DNA from: Bacteroidetes bacterium UBA6063
Lineage (GTDB): Bacteria > Bacteroidota > Bacteroidia > NS11-12g > UBA9320
NCBI GenBank assembly: GCA_002428905.1
Contig: DIYD01000138.1
Span: 1-16,351, forward strand
Direction: 5' to 3'
Length of the DNA: 16,351 nucleotides
The notes under the pieces are model-generated. The model worked only from the letters and a program-made list of their open reading frames with translations, was not told the DNA's origin and ran no database searches. Made by a program: the position numbers and the translations under genes. Positions within the stretch are counted from its first letter, which is position 1. Each line of letters starts with the position of its first letter. This document shows, in pieces, positions 7,949 to 15,521 of the stretch.

Positions 7949-9910
7949 TTAATTTTTGTCTGCGAAAAGCTGTTCCAACGCGTTCGGGAAAATAACCACC
8001 GGGTACTTCTCTCTCAATGTATTGATCCAGGCTTCCTCTAACTCTTCTTGATAATCCGAAGTGACTGGTCCAAGTGTCTCATTTAATTCTTTACGACCTG
8101 GCTCCATGATACTGTCGACCTGAATAAAGGTAATATTGTTCGACGTCTTGTCTTTGATCTTATGCAATGATTTATTCCAATCCAACGCATCGATCATTTC
8201 TTTCTGACCACGCTCATACACCTTGTAGTTCACTTTTACGGCTAAAGCGTCTTCCGCATTCACCTCTTTTTGAATGTCCACCTCGTTGGCCCCTGATTTC
8301 AACATCTTTTTCACCCGCTTGGCAGCCTTTTTATTGGAACAAACATATTGTTTGGTTGCAAGACGTTGTTTCCAAACGTAATCATCACGATGCTTGTCGA
8401 AGAACTCCTGCAAACCTGTTGTATCTTCAGATGCTTTGCTCCATACCATTTTATTGGTTAACTCAAACAGCAAAATTCCATCTCGGTATTCTTGCATGAG
8501 GTATTTGAAATCGTCGTATTTCTCTTCAAGAATGTTTTCTTCATAAATGAGGTTCATAGCATCGCTAAATCCTGCAATCATATCATTTGCATAGTCCGTT
8601 GGCGTTACATGGTCCTTTCTCGAAGGCGCCTGTTTCATGTACATAGAGAAGTCAGCAAACGTGTATGACGCACCACCGATAACAAATAGGTCTGTATTTG
8701 CTAGTTGAGCCTCAGAAGGATTCCAGTTATACGCAAAACTTGCCGAATCAAGCAGCCCCAAGTAAGTCTGCCAGTTCGCATTGTTGAATGAATATCCGTT
8801 CTCATTTTTGATGCGTTTTAATACAGCCTCTTTATTTAGTTCACTTCGTGAATCCCTGTTAATTCTAAACTTTATTGACTCTTTAACCTTGTCGAATTCG
8901 GCCAAAGGCTTCTGCTGGATGCGTTTGATGATATGCCATCCCAGTTCTGTTTTAACTGGTTCTGAAAACGCACCATCTTTTAACGCAAAAGCGGCTTCTT
9001 TGAAATCTTGAGGGACACTTCCTCCTACACTTTTAATCCAGTTCAATTCCCCACCGGATTCGCGTGTGCTGAAGTCCTCACTAAAATCCTGAACCAGTGT
9101 ATTGAACGCCTCTCCTTGCTTCAATCGGTCATAAATGGCATCAATTCTGGGTTTATTCTTTTCGTACTCCGATTCATTATTAACGCGAATAAGGATGTGT
9201 GCAACCTTTAAATCGCCACGTGCCTTTCGCTTATCCGTCACCTTTACTATGTGATAGCCGTATTGCGTTCGGAACACTTCACTGATCTTACCAACAGGCG
9301 TGTTATATGCCTGACTTTCGAAAGAATAAATCATACCAAAAGTGGTAAAATAGCCAAGTCTGCCTTCGTTCTTTCTTCCGTGTTCATCGGTGCTACTGTC
9401 TCGCGTAATTTGTTCAAAGGTCTTCTCACCAGAGGCAATTGCATTTCTCCATGCGTTAATCCGATTCCAGGCTGCCAACGTATCTGCAGGAGAAGCCGCC
9501 GGAGACATATGAATCATTAGGTTGCTTGCTTCCACCTCATATTGCATTCGATTATATGCTTCCTGAATTAGGTTATCTGTAACCGTTTTGTCGGTCAAAT
9601 AGGGCTGTGCCAACTGCTTGCGATATCCAGCTAATTCCTTGACAAAGTTTTGGTTTGTATCCATACCAAGGTTATAGGCTTCCATCACTTTCAGTTTGAA
9701 TTTAACATACAGCTTTTGATAGCTTTCAAGTGTATCTAACGTTGGTTTAAGCTCTGGCGTCTTATTGTTTTTGTTAAACACGCGTTCAAACTCTGCGCCC
9801 CAAACCGTGTCACCTGCAACACTAAACACTGCAGGTCCGCCTTTTTGGGCAAAACCAAGAGAAGAAACTAGAATCAATATAACTGAGCTTATTGGTTTGA
9901 TTAATTGCAT
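7949..9910 (-). CDS. PpiC-type peptidylprolyl isomerase with two parvulin domains (653 aa)
   Basis: This large periplasmic foldase is the first gene of the operon. A signal peptide covers residues 1-21 (ends 'SSLGFAQ'). Residues ~25-120 form a SurA-N-like helical region. Parvulin domain 1 covers about 127-228 (ending 'TQYGYHIVKVTDKRK'), and domain 2 about 235-333 (starting 'VAHILIRV', ending 'ELGWHIIKRI'). About 320 further C-terminal residues show no domain I recognise. It is much longer than E. coli SurA (about 430 aa) and closer to SurA/PpiD-like proteins of Bacteroidota. Its TAA stop is followed directly, in frame, by the TTG start of the next gene. The promoter should lie between 9911 and 10103, a gap shared with the divergent aminotransferase gene. 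Confidence 0.92.
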   Translation of the reverse strand: MQLIKPISSVILILVSSLGFAQKGGPAVFSVAGDTVWGAEFERVFNKNNKTPELKPTLDTLESYQKLYVKFKLKVMEAYNLGMDTNQNFVKELAGYRKQLAQPYLTDKTVTDNLIQEAYNRMQYEVEASNLMIHMSPAASPADTLAAWNRINAWRNAIASGEKTFEQITRDSSTDEHGRKNEGRLGYFTTFGMIYSFESQAYNTPVGKISEVFRTQYGYHIVKVTDKRKARGDLKVAHILIRVNNESEYEKNKPRIDAIYDRLKQGEAFNTLVQDFSEDFSTRESGGELNWIKSVGGSVPQDFKEAAFALKDGAFSEPVKTELGWHIIKRIQQKPLAEFDKVKESIKFRINRDSRSELNKEAVLKRIKNENGYSFNNANWQTYLGLLDSASFAYNWNPSEAQLANTDLFVIGGASYTFADFSMYMKQAPSRKDHVTPTDYANDMIAGFSDAMNLIYEENILEEKYDDFKYLMQEYRDGILLFELTNKMVWSKASEDTTGLQEFFDKHRDDYVWKQRLATKQYVCSNKKAAKRVKKMLKSGANEVDIQKEVNAEDALAVKVNYKVYERGQKEMIDALDWNKSLHKIKDKTSNNITFIQVDSIMEPGRKELNETLGPVTSDYQEELEEAWINTLREKYPVVIFPNALEQLFADKN

Positions 9911-9957
9911 TCTATAAATCGTTATTATTAAAGAACCGCGAATTTAAGTATTATCGG

Positions 9958-9970
9958 TACTTTCAAAGTA
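9958..9970. promoter_or_regulatory. 13-bp palindrome in the divergent intergenic region (candidate operator)
   Basis: TACTTTCAAAGTA is a perfect palindrome of two 6-bp arms around one central base. It lies 48 bp before the ppiC-like start and 134 bp before the preferred aminotransferase start. On the minus strand it includes TACTTTG, close to the -7 consensus TAnnTTTG, so a bound regulator could block or support transcription of the foldase operon. No regulator is encoded nearby, and a 13-bp palindrome can occur by chance. Confidence 0.3.
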
Positions 9971-10103
9971 ACTCTTGTCTCACAAATCGTGCCACTGCTG
10001 TACCCCCGAGACTTCGTTAGATAAGATTGAGCATTTACTCGATTTATCTCAACGTTCACGAATAAAAATCCTGAACTCCTTAAAATTTTACTATGTTCGC
10101 CTG

Positions 10104-11378
10104 GTGCAACAACGAAGAGAATTTATACGTCTGGGTGTCGGCGGTCTGTTAGGGCTTTTTGCATCCTGTAGACTTGATCATTCTGGAACACACAAACGTA
10201 GGTTAATGGACAGGCTGCCTACGTTTGACTTGTCTGAAGCCACGTGGGAAGAAATTCAGAATGAATTTCACTTCAATAACACGAATTTCTTTAATAACGG
10301 TACAATTGGACCTTCCCCAAAAGGTGTTGAACAGGCCATTGTAGATCGCATATCTTTTGTAAACGAGACAGCGAGTTATACGGGCTTTGAAGAAATTGCA
10401 CTTGAACACATAACCCGGTTTATCAATGCCGATGAAGGTGAAGTAGCCATTACACAGAATGTTACCAACGGTATCAATATCGCCACATGGGCTTTTGATC
10501 TCAAACCGGGTGATGAAGTAATTCTTTCAGATCAGGAGCATGTTGGGAACGCAGTCCCCTGGCTTAACAGAAGAGAAAGAGATGGCATAAGGTTGGTTGT
10601 AATGTCTCTTCCTGCCACTGCCGAAGAATGCCTGGAGGCTGTCAAGAGCAAAATAACACCCAGGACTAGAATCATTGCCTTACCGCATATTACTTGCACC
10701 AACGGGCAAATGTTGCCCATAAAAGAGATTTCGGCATTGGCAAAAGGACTGGGCATCCTTACCTGCATCGATGGAGCTCATGGACTTGGAAGTTTAAATT
10801 TGGACATTAAAGATTTAGGCTGCGACGTATATTCTACCTGTGCGCACAAGTGGTTGCTGGGCCCGAAAGGTGTTGGAGTGTTGTATGTGCGAAAAGAGTT
10901 GCTTGACGAAATGAACTCATTTTACATTGGAGGACACTCTGATCTTGGTTGGACACTAAACACAGATGAAGTTGCATTTAAAGGCCTTAAGAACGAAGCA
11001 CACCGTTTCTTCTATGGAACCCAAAACTCGGCATTACACGCTGGTCTGGTTTCTGCCTGTATGTTTATGGACTCCGTAGGTAAACAACGTGTGGAAGACC
11101 GGATCAAGGAACTCAATCAGTATACGTATGAAAAACTTCAGGGTATTAAGGGATTTACTATTGTAACTCCAGAAGAGAGAGCATCCAGAGCAGGTATGGT
11201 TTCCTTCAAACCTGGTTCGATTCAAGACACCAAGGTGCTGTATTCAGCCCTCAAAAAGAACAGATGGGTTATTCGGTATGTAGGCGAAAGTGATTTGAAC
11301 GCCATTCGAGTATCCACCCATATTTACAACTCCAAAAACCAAATTGACCAGTTGATTAATCAGTTCGTGACAACGTGA
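10104..11378 (+). CDS. Tat-signal class V aminotransferase-fold PLP enzyme, predicted exported lipoprotein
   Basis: This is a fold-type I PLP enzyme of the class V family (cysteine desulfurase and isopenicillin N epimerase relatives). From the preferred GTG start it has 424 aa. The N-terminus 'QQRREFIRLGVGG' is a twin-arginine motif, and 'LGLFASC' provides a lipobox at Cys22. PLP residues are Asp223 and His226 in 'IDGAHG' and the Schiff-base lysine Lys249 in 'CAHKWLLGPKG'. The frame extends up to TTG 9975, but that would bury the Tat signal behind 43 extra residues, so GTG 10104 is preferred. Tat export fits an enzyme that folds around its cofactor in the cytoplasm and then acts in the periplasm. 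The substrate is unknown. Its stop overlaps the menE-like start as GTGA, so the two are probably made together. Confidence 0.85.
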   Translation: MQQRREFIRLGVGGLLGLFASCRLDHSGTHKRRLMDRLPTFDLSEATWEEIQNEFHFNNTNFFNNGTIGPSPKGVEQAIVDRISFVNETASYTGFEEIALEHITRFINADEGEVAITQNVTNGINIATWAFDLKPGDEVILSDQEHVGNAVPWLNRRERDGIRLVVMSLPATAEECLEAVKSKITPRTRIIALPHITCTNGQMLPIKEISALAKGLGILTCIDGAHGLGSLNLDIKDLGCDVYSTCAHKWLLGPKGVGVLYVRKELLDEMNSFYIGGHSDLGWTLNTDEVAFKGLKNEAHRFFYGTQNSALHAGLVSACMFMDSVGKQRVEDRIKELNQYTYEKLQGIKGFTIVTPEERASRAGMVSFKPGSIQDTKVLYSALKKNRWVIRYVGESDLNAIRVSTHIYNSKNQIDQLINQFVTT

Positions 11379-12433
11379 TTGTAAGGCATCAAAACAACGA
11401 ATACCTCGTAAATGCTTCATTTAACGGTTCTTCAATTGACGAGGAATGGAGTAAAATAGCCCATAAATGGTTCAGGGAAGAAACGTTGTCGCTCACCACT
11501 TCTGGGAGTACCGGAGCACCTGAGAGAATTAGCCTTTCTTCTTCTTTGCTTCTCTGGAGTGCACATCAGACAAAAGAGGCCCTCACCCTCCACAACGAAG
11601 ACGTTTTTCATTGTATTCCTTTGTCTAAAGTGGGTGGGCTCATGTTGTTCATTCGATCACTAATTTTTGATTGGAATGTGACCTTTGTTGAGCCCTCAGG
11701 CGATCCAATGCGAAATCTAGGTGATCAGCATACACACACTCTGATAAGTCTGGTTCCCTATCAACTTGGTCAGATTCTGAAGTCCGAGGCCTCGAAACAT
11801 AAGCTAAGTCGATTTAAGACGGTGTTGATTGGGGGTGCCAGCATACCACCGTGGATGGAATCCGAAATCACTTCAGATGTCTGGTCCGACACTCGGTTTT
11901 TTCATTCTTACGGTATGACCGAAACAGCAAGTCATATAGCTGTGCGAGAGGTCGGTTCCTCTAAACCAGGTACATTTACCCTGGTGGATGGTGTAAAATG
12001 CCGTGTGGATGAATACAACCGACTCTCTGTTGAGATTCCGGCTGTTGCTCTTTCAATTAATACCAACGATTTGGTAGAAGTCCATGGTCGTGAAATTACG
12101 TATCTAGGACGCGACGACGATGTTGTAAATAGCGGTGGTCTCAAACTGCACTTAGGGCCTTTACATCAACGACTGGAATCTGTTCTACAACAATCTGGTG
12201 CTCACAGTGAGTTCCTGCTCTGGAAAATGCCTCATGATACATTAGGCGAGCAGTTGATCTTCATTGGAATCCAAAATGAGCAGGAAGAGCTTATTGAGGA
12301 GTTAGTACGAGAGACGCTAGAGCCCATTGAACAACCCAAGAAGTTCTTTTGGATAGCAAACTTTGAGTATACTGCATCGGGTAAACCTCATCGGGAGAAA
12401 ACACTTAGTAAATTAATCGAAGTCGGAAGTTAG
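11375..12433 (+). CDS. menE: MenE-like O-succinylbenzoate-CoA ligase (AMP-forming)
   Basis: This is a 352-aa ANL-superfamily adenylating enzyme, short as MenE proteins of Bacteroidota usually are. Motifs visible are 'LTTSGSTGAPERISL' (A3 loop, 40-54), 'GGASIPPWM' (153-161), 'YGMTETASHIAVR' (A5, 179-191), 'YLGRDDDVVNSGGLK' (A8, 243-257) and 'ASGKPHREK' (A10, with the catalytic lysine K337). MenE activates o-succinylbenzoate with ATP and joins it to CoA in menaquinone synthesis. The lysine that normally follows proline in the A3 loop is Glu50 here, which is unusual, while the essential A10 lysine is kept. No other men genes are in view, so the assignment rests on size and motif spacing, and another small acyl-CoA ligase is possible. 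GTG start, overlapping the aminotransferase stop. The 3' end overlaps the convergent lipoprotein gene by 21 bp. Confidence 0.78.
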   Translation: MIVRHQNNEYLVNASFNGSSIDEEWSKIAHKWFREETLSLTTSGSTGAPERISLSSSLLLWSAHQTKEALTLHNEDVFHCIPLSKVGGLMLFIRSLIFDWNVTFVEPSGDPMRNLGDQHTHTLISLVPYQLGQILKSEASKHKLSRFKTVLIGGASIPPWMESEITSDVWSDTRFFHSYGMTETASHIAVREVGSSKPGTFTLVDGVKCRVDEYNRLSVEIPAVALSINTNDLVEVHGREITYLGRDDDVVNSGGLKLHLGPLHQRLESVLQQSGAHSEFLLWKMPHDTLGEQLIFIGIQNEQEELIEELVRETLEPIEQPKKFFWIANFEYTASGKPHREKTLSKLIEVGS

Positions 12434-13582
12434 TTTAAAACGCAACAGCCTGCCATTTCCAGCATCAGCCACGTAAACCACCTGGTTCTTATAAGCTACA
12501 CCCATGGGTTCATTAAACTCCAGTAAGCCTTGACCTGTACCACCGAAGGAAACATTTATATATCGCGCTGAACTGTATCCTGGAGGAGGTTTTACGCCTT
12601 CAAACCCATTAATCGAAAAGAGGTAAAGTGAGTCTTTTTCACTGTCGGTGATGAATATGTGATTGGTTCCGTCACCCGACAAGGCCATACCGCTTGGTCG
12701 ATCAAACTTGTAGGGTGTACTTAAAAAGCCCTCGGCGTCATCCTCGGTTCCGAATAAAACTCTGGGTTCATAGGTAGCTCCGAATTCGGTCTCTATAAAC
12801 TCAATATATTGTACCTTGATCACTCCGGTAGGATCTAAGGAAGAAAACAGAAAGTCATCATTCCCATTTGCAAGGATTTGAGGAGGTTGGATGGTCGTAA
12901 TCACACCAAATGGGTCCTTGAAATAGTCTCGGAAAAGGGCGCCGTTTGAACTCACTCCAATTGGGGTAATGAAGGCATCATCGCTTCCAAACAATAGCAT
13001 GGCGTCATCTGGTCCATCGAAGCTGTTCCCACCCGGGCCAACGCGTGTAACGTAAAATCGGTTATCCGCTAATACACCAATGGAGTTGAAAACAACATCC
13101 GCATCGGTGGATGAAAAAGTGGATTTATAGTAAAATGGGTGAACGATCTCGTTCAATACCTTTGCATGATTTAGGCCATACATTGCACCATTCTGCATAC
13201 CAATTCGGTAAATACAGGTCAAATCAAACTCTGTCCCTGAAATGGTATCCGTTTTTGTTCCAATGGCTAACAAATTAAAGCGTCTATCCTGTGCGACTGC
13301 TTTCACACCCTGTACCTTCAATCGAGCCAGTTCTTTACCCGATTCGTCGAGGCTGATAATCTCTTCAGTGGCTTCATCTACGACATACAGCAGGTCGTCA
13401 AAGCCCGCTAATACATCCGTAGGCCGAACAAACTGGTTAAGCGCCGGTTGGATGGGCACATATGCTATATCACGTACCTGGAAAGCAGGTTTATCGATAA
13501 AATCCTTATCCGTTTTTGTTCCAAAATACCCTTCACAACCAATCAGGGCAATCATCGCTATTAGTCCGAGAACTTTCTTCAT
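12413..13582 (-). CDS. NHL-repeat beta-propeller lipoprotein
   Basis: This is a 389-aa lipoprotein. 'IALIGC' gives a clear lipobox at Cys16. Beta-propeller repeats of NHL type are seen at ~52-90 ('VRPTDVLAGFDDLLYVVDE'), ~293-323 ('DRPSGMALSGDGTNHIFITD') and ~354-383 ('FNEPMGVAYKNQVVYVADAG'). Weaker blades between them would make up a roughly six-bladed propeller. Such propellers usually bind proteins or glycans and have no fixed reaction. Its ATG overlaps the stop of the PorV/PorQ-like gene (ATGA), so the two are probably translated as a pair, and the lipoprotein may sit on or near that barrel at the outer membrane. Its C-terminal codons overlap the convergent menE end by 21 bp. I see no T9SS C-terminal signal. 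Confidence 0.85.
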   Translation of the reverse strand: MKKVLGLIAMIALIGCEGYFGTKTDKDFIDKPAFQVRDIAYVPIQPALNQFVRPTDVLAGFDDLLYVVDEATEEIISLDESGKELARLKVQGVKAVAQDRRFNLLAIGTKTDTISGTEFDLTCIYRIGMQNGAMYGLNHAKVLNEIVHPFYYKSTFSSTDADVVFNSIGVLADNRFYVTRVGPGGNSFDGPDDAMLLFGSDDAFITPIGVSSNGALFRDYFKDPFGVITTIQPPQILANGNDDFLFSSLDPTGVIKVQYIEFIETEFGATYEPRVLFGTEDDAEGFLSTPYKFDRPSGMALSGDGTNHIFITDSEKDSLYLFSINGFEGVKPPPGYSSARYINVSFGGTGQGLLEFNEPMGVAYKNQVVYVADAGNGRLLRFKLTSDFD

Positions 13583-14583
13583 GACCTCTCCATTTTATTG
13601 ATTGAAAGTTGGATGCCCAAATTGTGTTGGATGCCCATAAACTGTGTCGGATTCATGCCGTAACCGATGTACAATGGGTGCACATTGATGCGAGACTTGT
13701 ATTGAAAACCAAAACAGGGATAAGACTGCCCTTTAACACTCAGTTTATATCCGGCCTGTACGGCAATCAAATCATTGCGCCTCAACTCAAACCCAATCCG
13801 TATATTTTCGGCATTATCGTTTGGGTTGTTCAACTGCATCGATGCCTGTAACGTGTTCTTTTCATCTGAATACGCATCAAACGCAAATCCCATTTTGAAT
13901 ACGGTTGGCAAGGAATACTGCTGCAATTCAGGTGTGCCCCGATTGTAATCAACAGCAAGCGTTGACCCATTCATTCTTGAGTTACCACCGAAATTCTGAA
14001 CCACGACTGCGAAGCGCAGGTTCTTTACATCGGTTTTATATAAGAAGCCTAGGTCTACCGAAGCAGTACTGGCATTATATCCTGGAAGAGCTTCATAAAT
14101 ATAGTTTAGTCCTACGCCAAGGCTAAATTGCTCAGAAAGACGTGTAGCATAACTCCCCTTAATGGCATTCTGAGTAAAACTGAAGTACTGACCTGTTCCA
14201 TTGGGTTGAAACTCCGTTCGAACCATCATATCTCCAGAGTTCAGTGAGTTAATGGACAATCCGAGTGTTGCTTCATTCTTGAGTTTGTGCTGGTACGTGC
14301 CGAAGGATTGTTGAACCCCCGCTCCAACCATAAGGTGACTCAACCCGAATGCCGACTCTTCTAAGGTGGCTGCTGCTGCCGGATTAACGATGGAGGCAAA
14401 AGCATCGGCCTCGTTTGCAATACTGGCACCAGCCATTCCAGTGGAACGTGGATTTAGATCGTTCTTTAAAAAGCTCAGCGTGGACAACCCAGCTCGCTGC
14501 CCCCCAAAGTTGGGCAATACCTGGGACATGCCTGGAATAACCATAGCAAACAGTGTAGTTAATATAAGAACGCGTTTTAGCAT
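13579..14583 (-). CDS. PorV/PorQ-family outer-membrane beta-barrel protein
   Basis: This is a 334-aa protein from ATG 14583. Residues 1-~20 are a signal peptide ('RVLILTTLFAMVIPGMSQ'). Then comes the family signature 'NPRSTGMAGASIANEADAF' followed by 'NPAAAATLEES', where FadL-like PorV/PorQ proteins place their N-terminal hatch. The remainder is alternating strands such as 'FSLGVGLNYIYEALPGY' and 'RFAVVVQNFGGNSRM'. PorV shuttles T9SS cargo at the outer membrane and PorQ helps anchor the attachment complex. Which role this paralogue has cannot be told from the sequence. The in-frame TTG 14595 is rejected as start because it lies inside the -7 promoter box. The stop overlaps the start of the NHL lipoprotein gene, forming a two-gene operon. 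Confidence 0.85.
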   Translation of the reverse strand: MLKRVLILTTLFAMVIPGMSQVLPNFGGQRAGLSTLSFLKNDLNPRSTGMAGASIANEADAFASIVNPAAAATLEESAFGLSHLMVGAGVQQSFGTYQHKLKNEATLGLSINSLNSGDMMVRTEFQPNGTGQYFSFTQNAIKGSYATRLSEQFSLGVGLNYIYEALPGYNASTASVDLGFLYKTDVKNLRFAVVVQNFGGNSRMNGSTLAVDYNRGTPELQQYSLPTVFKMGFAFDAYSDEKNTLQASMQLNNPNDNAENIRIGFELRRNDLIAVQAGYKLSVKGQSYPCFGFQYKSRINVHPLYIGYGMNPTQFMGIQHNLGIQLSINKMERS

Positions 14584-14592
14584 TTGAGTCGA

Positions 14593-14600
14593 CAAAATTA
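14593..14600 (-). promoter_or_regulatory. Putative -7 box of the porV-like operon, very short leader
   Basis: On the minus strand TAATTTTG fully matches the Bacteroidota consensus TAnnTTTG. It ends 9 nt before the ATG at 14583, so a transcript starting a few bases after the box would have almost no leader. No TTG is found at the expected -33 position. The box overlaps the alternative TTG start and argues against it. Confidence 0.5.
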
Positions 14601-14648
14601 GGCGTAAAATTTCGTATGCGTATTAACTCAATATTTTTTCTCAAGATG

Positions 14649-14656
14649 TAATATTG
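14649..14656 (+). promoter_or_regulatory. Possible -7 box of the hydratase gene
   Basis: TAATATTG matches the TAnnTTTG consensus with one mismatch and ends 20 nt before the hydratase ATG, in the 93-bp gap shared with the divergent porV-like gene. No -33 element is clear. Confidence 0.3.
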
Positions 14657-14676
14657 CCTTCACAAGTTATAATACA

Positions 14677-15453
14677 ATGGCAAAAGACATATTAGCGGCT
14701 GCAGAAGTGCTTTACAACGCTTCAAAATACAAAACCGCTTGCGACCCAATACGATCCATTATAGGTGACTCAGACGTGGACAAGGCGTACAAGGTTCAGT
14801 GGGAGAACGTACAAAAAAGAATGGCAGACGGTGAAGTTATCGTAGGGAAAAAGATTGGACTGACGTCCTTTGCAGTGCAGAAACAATTGGGCGTAGACCA
14901 ACCTGATTATGGTGTATTATATGCTTCTACGCAAGTTGATAATAACGGTAAACTCAATTATGCGGATTTAATGCAGCCCAAAGCCGAAGCTGAAATTGCC
15001 TTCGTAATGTCAACGGATCTCGTGGGTGACATTACCATGGATAGTTTGGTAGAAGCCATTGATTATGCTGTTGTTTCCATTGAAATTGTAGGAAGTCGGG
15101 TTGCAGACTGGAACATCCGTATCACAGATACGATTGCCGACAATGCTTCAGCGAGTCATTTTGTGTTAGGTGATACTCAGGTACAACTGGATGATCTTGA
15201 CCTGGTGAACTGCACGATGCACATGACCAGAAATGGTGAAACATGCTCTGAAGGAACGGGCAAAGCTTGTATGGACAATCCACTAAACGCAGCGTTATGG
15301 TTAGCTCAGGTGATGGCTCAACAAGGGCAGCCTCTGCGCAAAGGAGAAATTCTTCTTTCCGGTGCTTTAGGACCGATGGTGGCAATTGAGCAGGGAGACC
15401 AATTTACAGCTACCATTGAGGGTTTAGGGAGTGTTGGGGTGATCATTAAGTAG
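14677..15453 (+). CDS. 2-oxopent-4-enoate hydratase (meta-cleavage pathway)
   Basis: This is a 258-aa member of the fumarylacetoacetate hydrolase-like hydratase/decarboxylase family. It adds water to 2-oxopent-4-enoate (2-hydroxypentadienoate) to give 4-hydroxy-2-oxovalerate. Motifs include 'VGKKIGLTSFAVQKQLGV' (56-73), metal ligands expected at Glu104 and Glu106 in 'PKAEAEIAF' and Glu136 in 'SIEIVGSRVADW', 'DTIADNASAS' (151-160) and 'LLSGALGPM' (226-234). The spacing and wording are closer to DmpE/MhpD hydratases than to the related 4-oxalocrotonate decarboxylase (DmpH), though the latter remains possible. The acetylating acetaldehyde dehydrogenase further downstream supports the pathway, which ends many aromatic meta-cleavage routes and the 2-aminomuconate route of tryptophan. 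Its stop codon touches the left inverted repeat of the inserted four-helix-bundle element. Confidence 0.85.
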   Translation: MAKDILAAAEVLYNASKYKTACDPIRSIIGDSDVDKAYKVQWENVQKRMADGEVIVGKKIGLTSFAVQKQLGVDQPDYGVLYASTQVDNNGKLNYADLMQPKAEAEIAFVMSTDLVGDITMDSLVEAIDYAVVSIEIVGSRVADWNIRITDTIADNASASHFVLGDTQVQLDDLDLVNCTMHMTRNGETCSEGTGKACMDNPLNAALWLAQVMAQQGQPLRKGEILLSGALGPMVAIEQGDQFTATIEGLGSVGVIIK

Positions 15454-15479
15454 AAGCTGAAGCCTAAATTTAAGCTGAA
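15454..15479 (+). repeat. Left arm of imperfect inverted repeat bounding the four-helix-bundle element
   Basis: These 26 nt, beginning directly after the hydratase stop codon, match the reverse complement of 15899-15924 at 19 of 26 positions, and at 20 of 26 if a G-U pair is allowed in RNA. The best block is CTAAATT in the centre plus AAG and GAAG blocks near the outer end. Both arms look like degenerate GAAGYT-type repeats. Confidence 0.6.
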
Positions 15480-15497
15480 CTGTTCTCTTGAATAGCG

Positions 15498-15505
15498 TAT
15501 TTTTG
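15498..15505 (+). promoter_or_regulatory. Putative -7 box of the four-helix-bundle gene
   Basis: TATTTTTG fully matches the Bacteroidota -7 consensus TAnnTTTG and ends 16 nt before the ATG at 15522. It lies inside the repeat-bounded element, so the inserted gene seems to carry its own promoter. No -33 TTG was found at the expected spacing. Confidence 0.45.
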
Positions 15506-15521
15506 GGAAAACCATTAAATC

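Noticed and set aside
7949..7951. The in-frame TAA as a nonsense mutation splitting one long foldase
   Set aside because: The sequence after it is a start codon followed by a hydrophobic signal with a cysteine and then a SurA-N-like beginning, which fits a separate lipoprotein.
9975..10103. Upstream extension of the aminotransferase frame to a TTG start
   Set aside because: It would place 43 residues of unremarkable sequence before a clear twin-arginine motif, which needs to be near the N-terminus. GTG 10104 fits a Tat signal.
14584..14595. TTG 14595 as start of the PorV/PorQ-like gene
   Set aside because: The TTG lies inside a full -7 promoter match, and ATG 14583 begins directly before the signal peptide.
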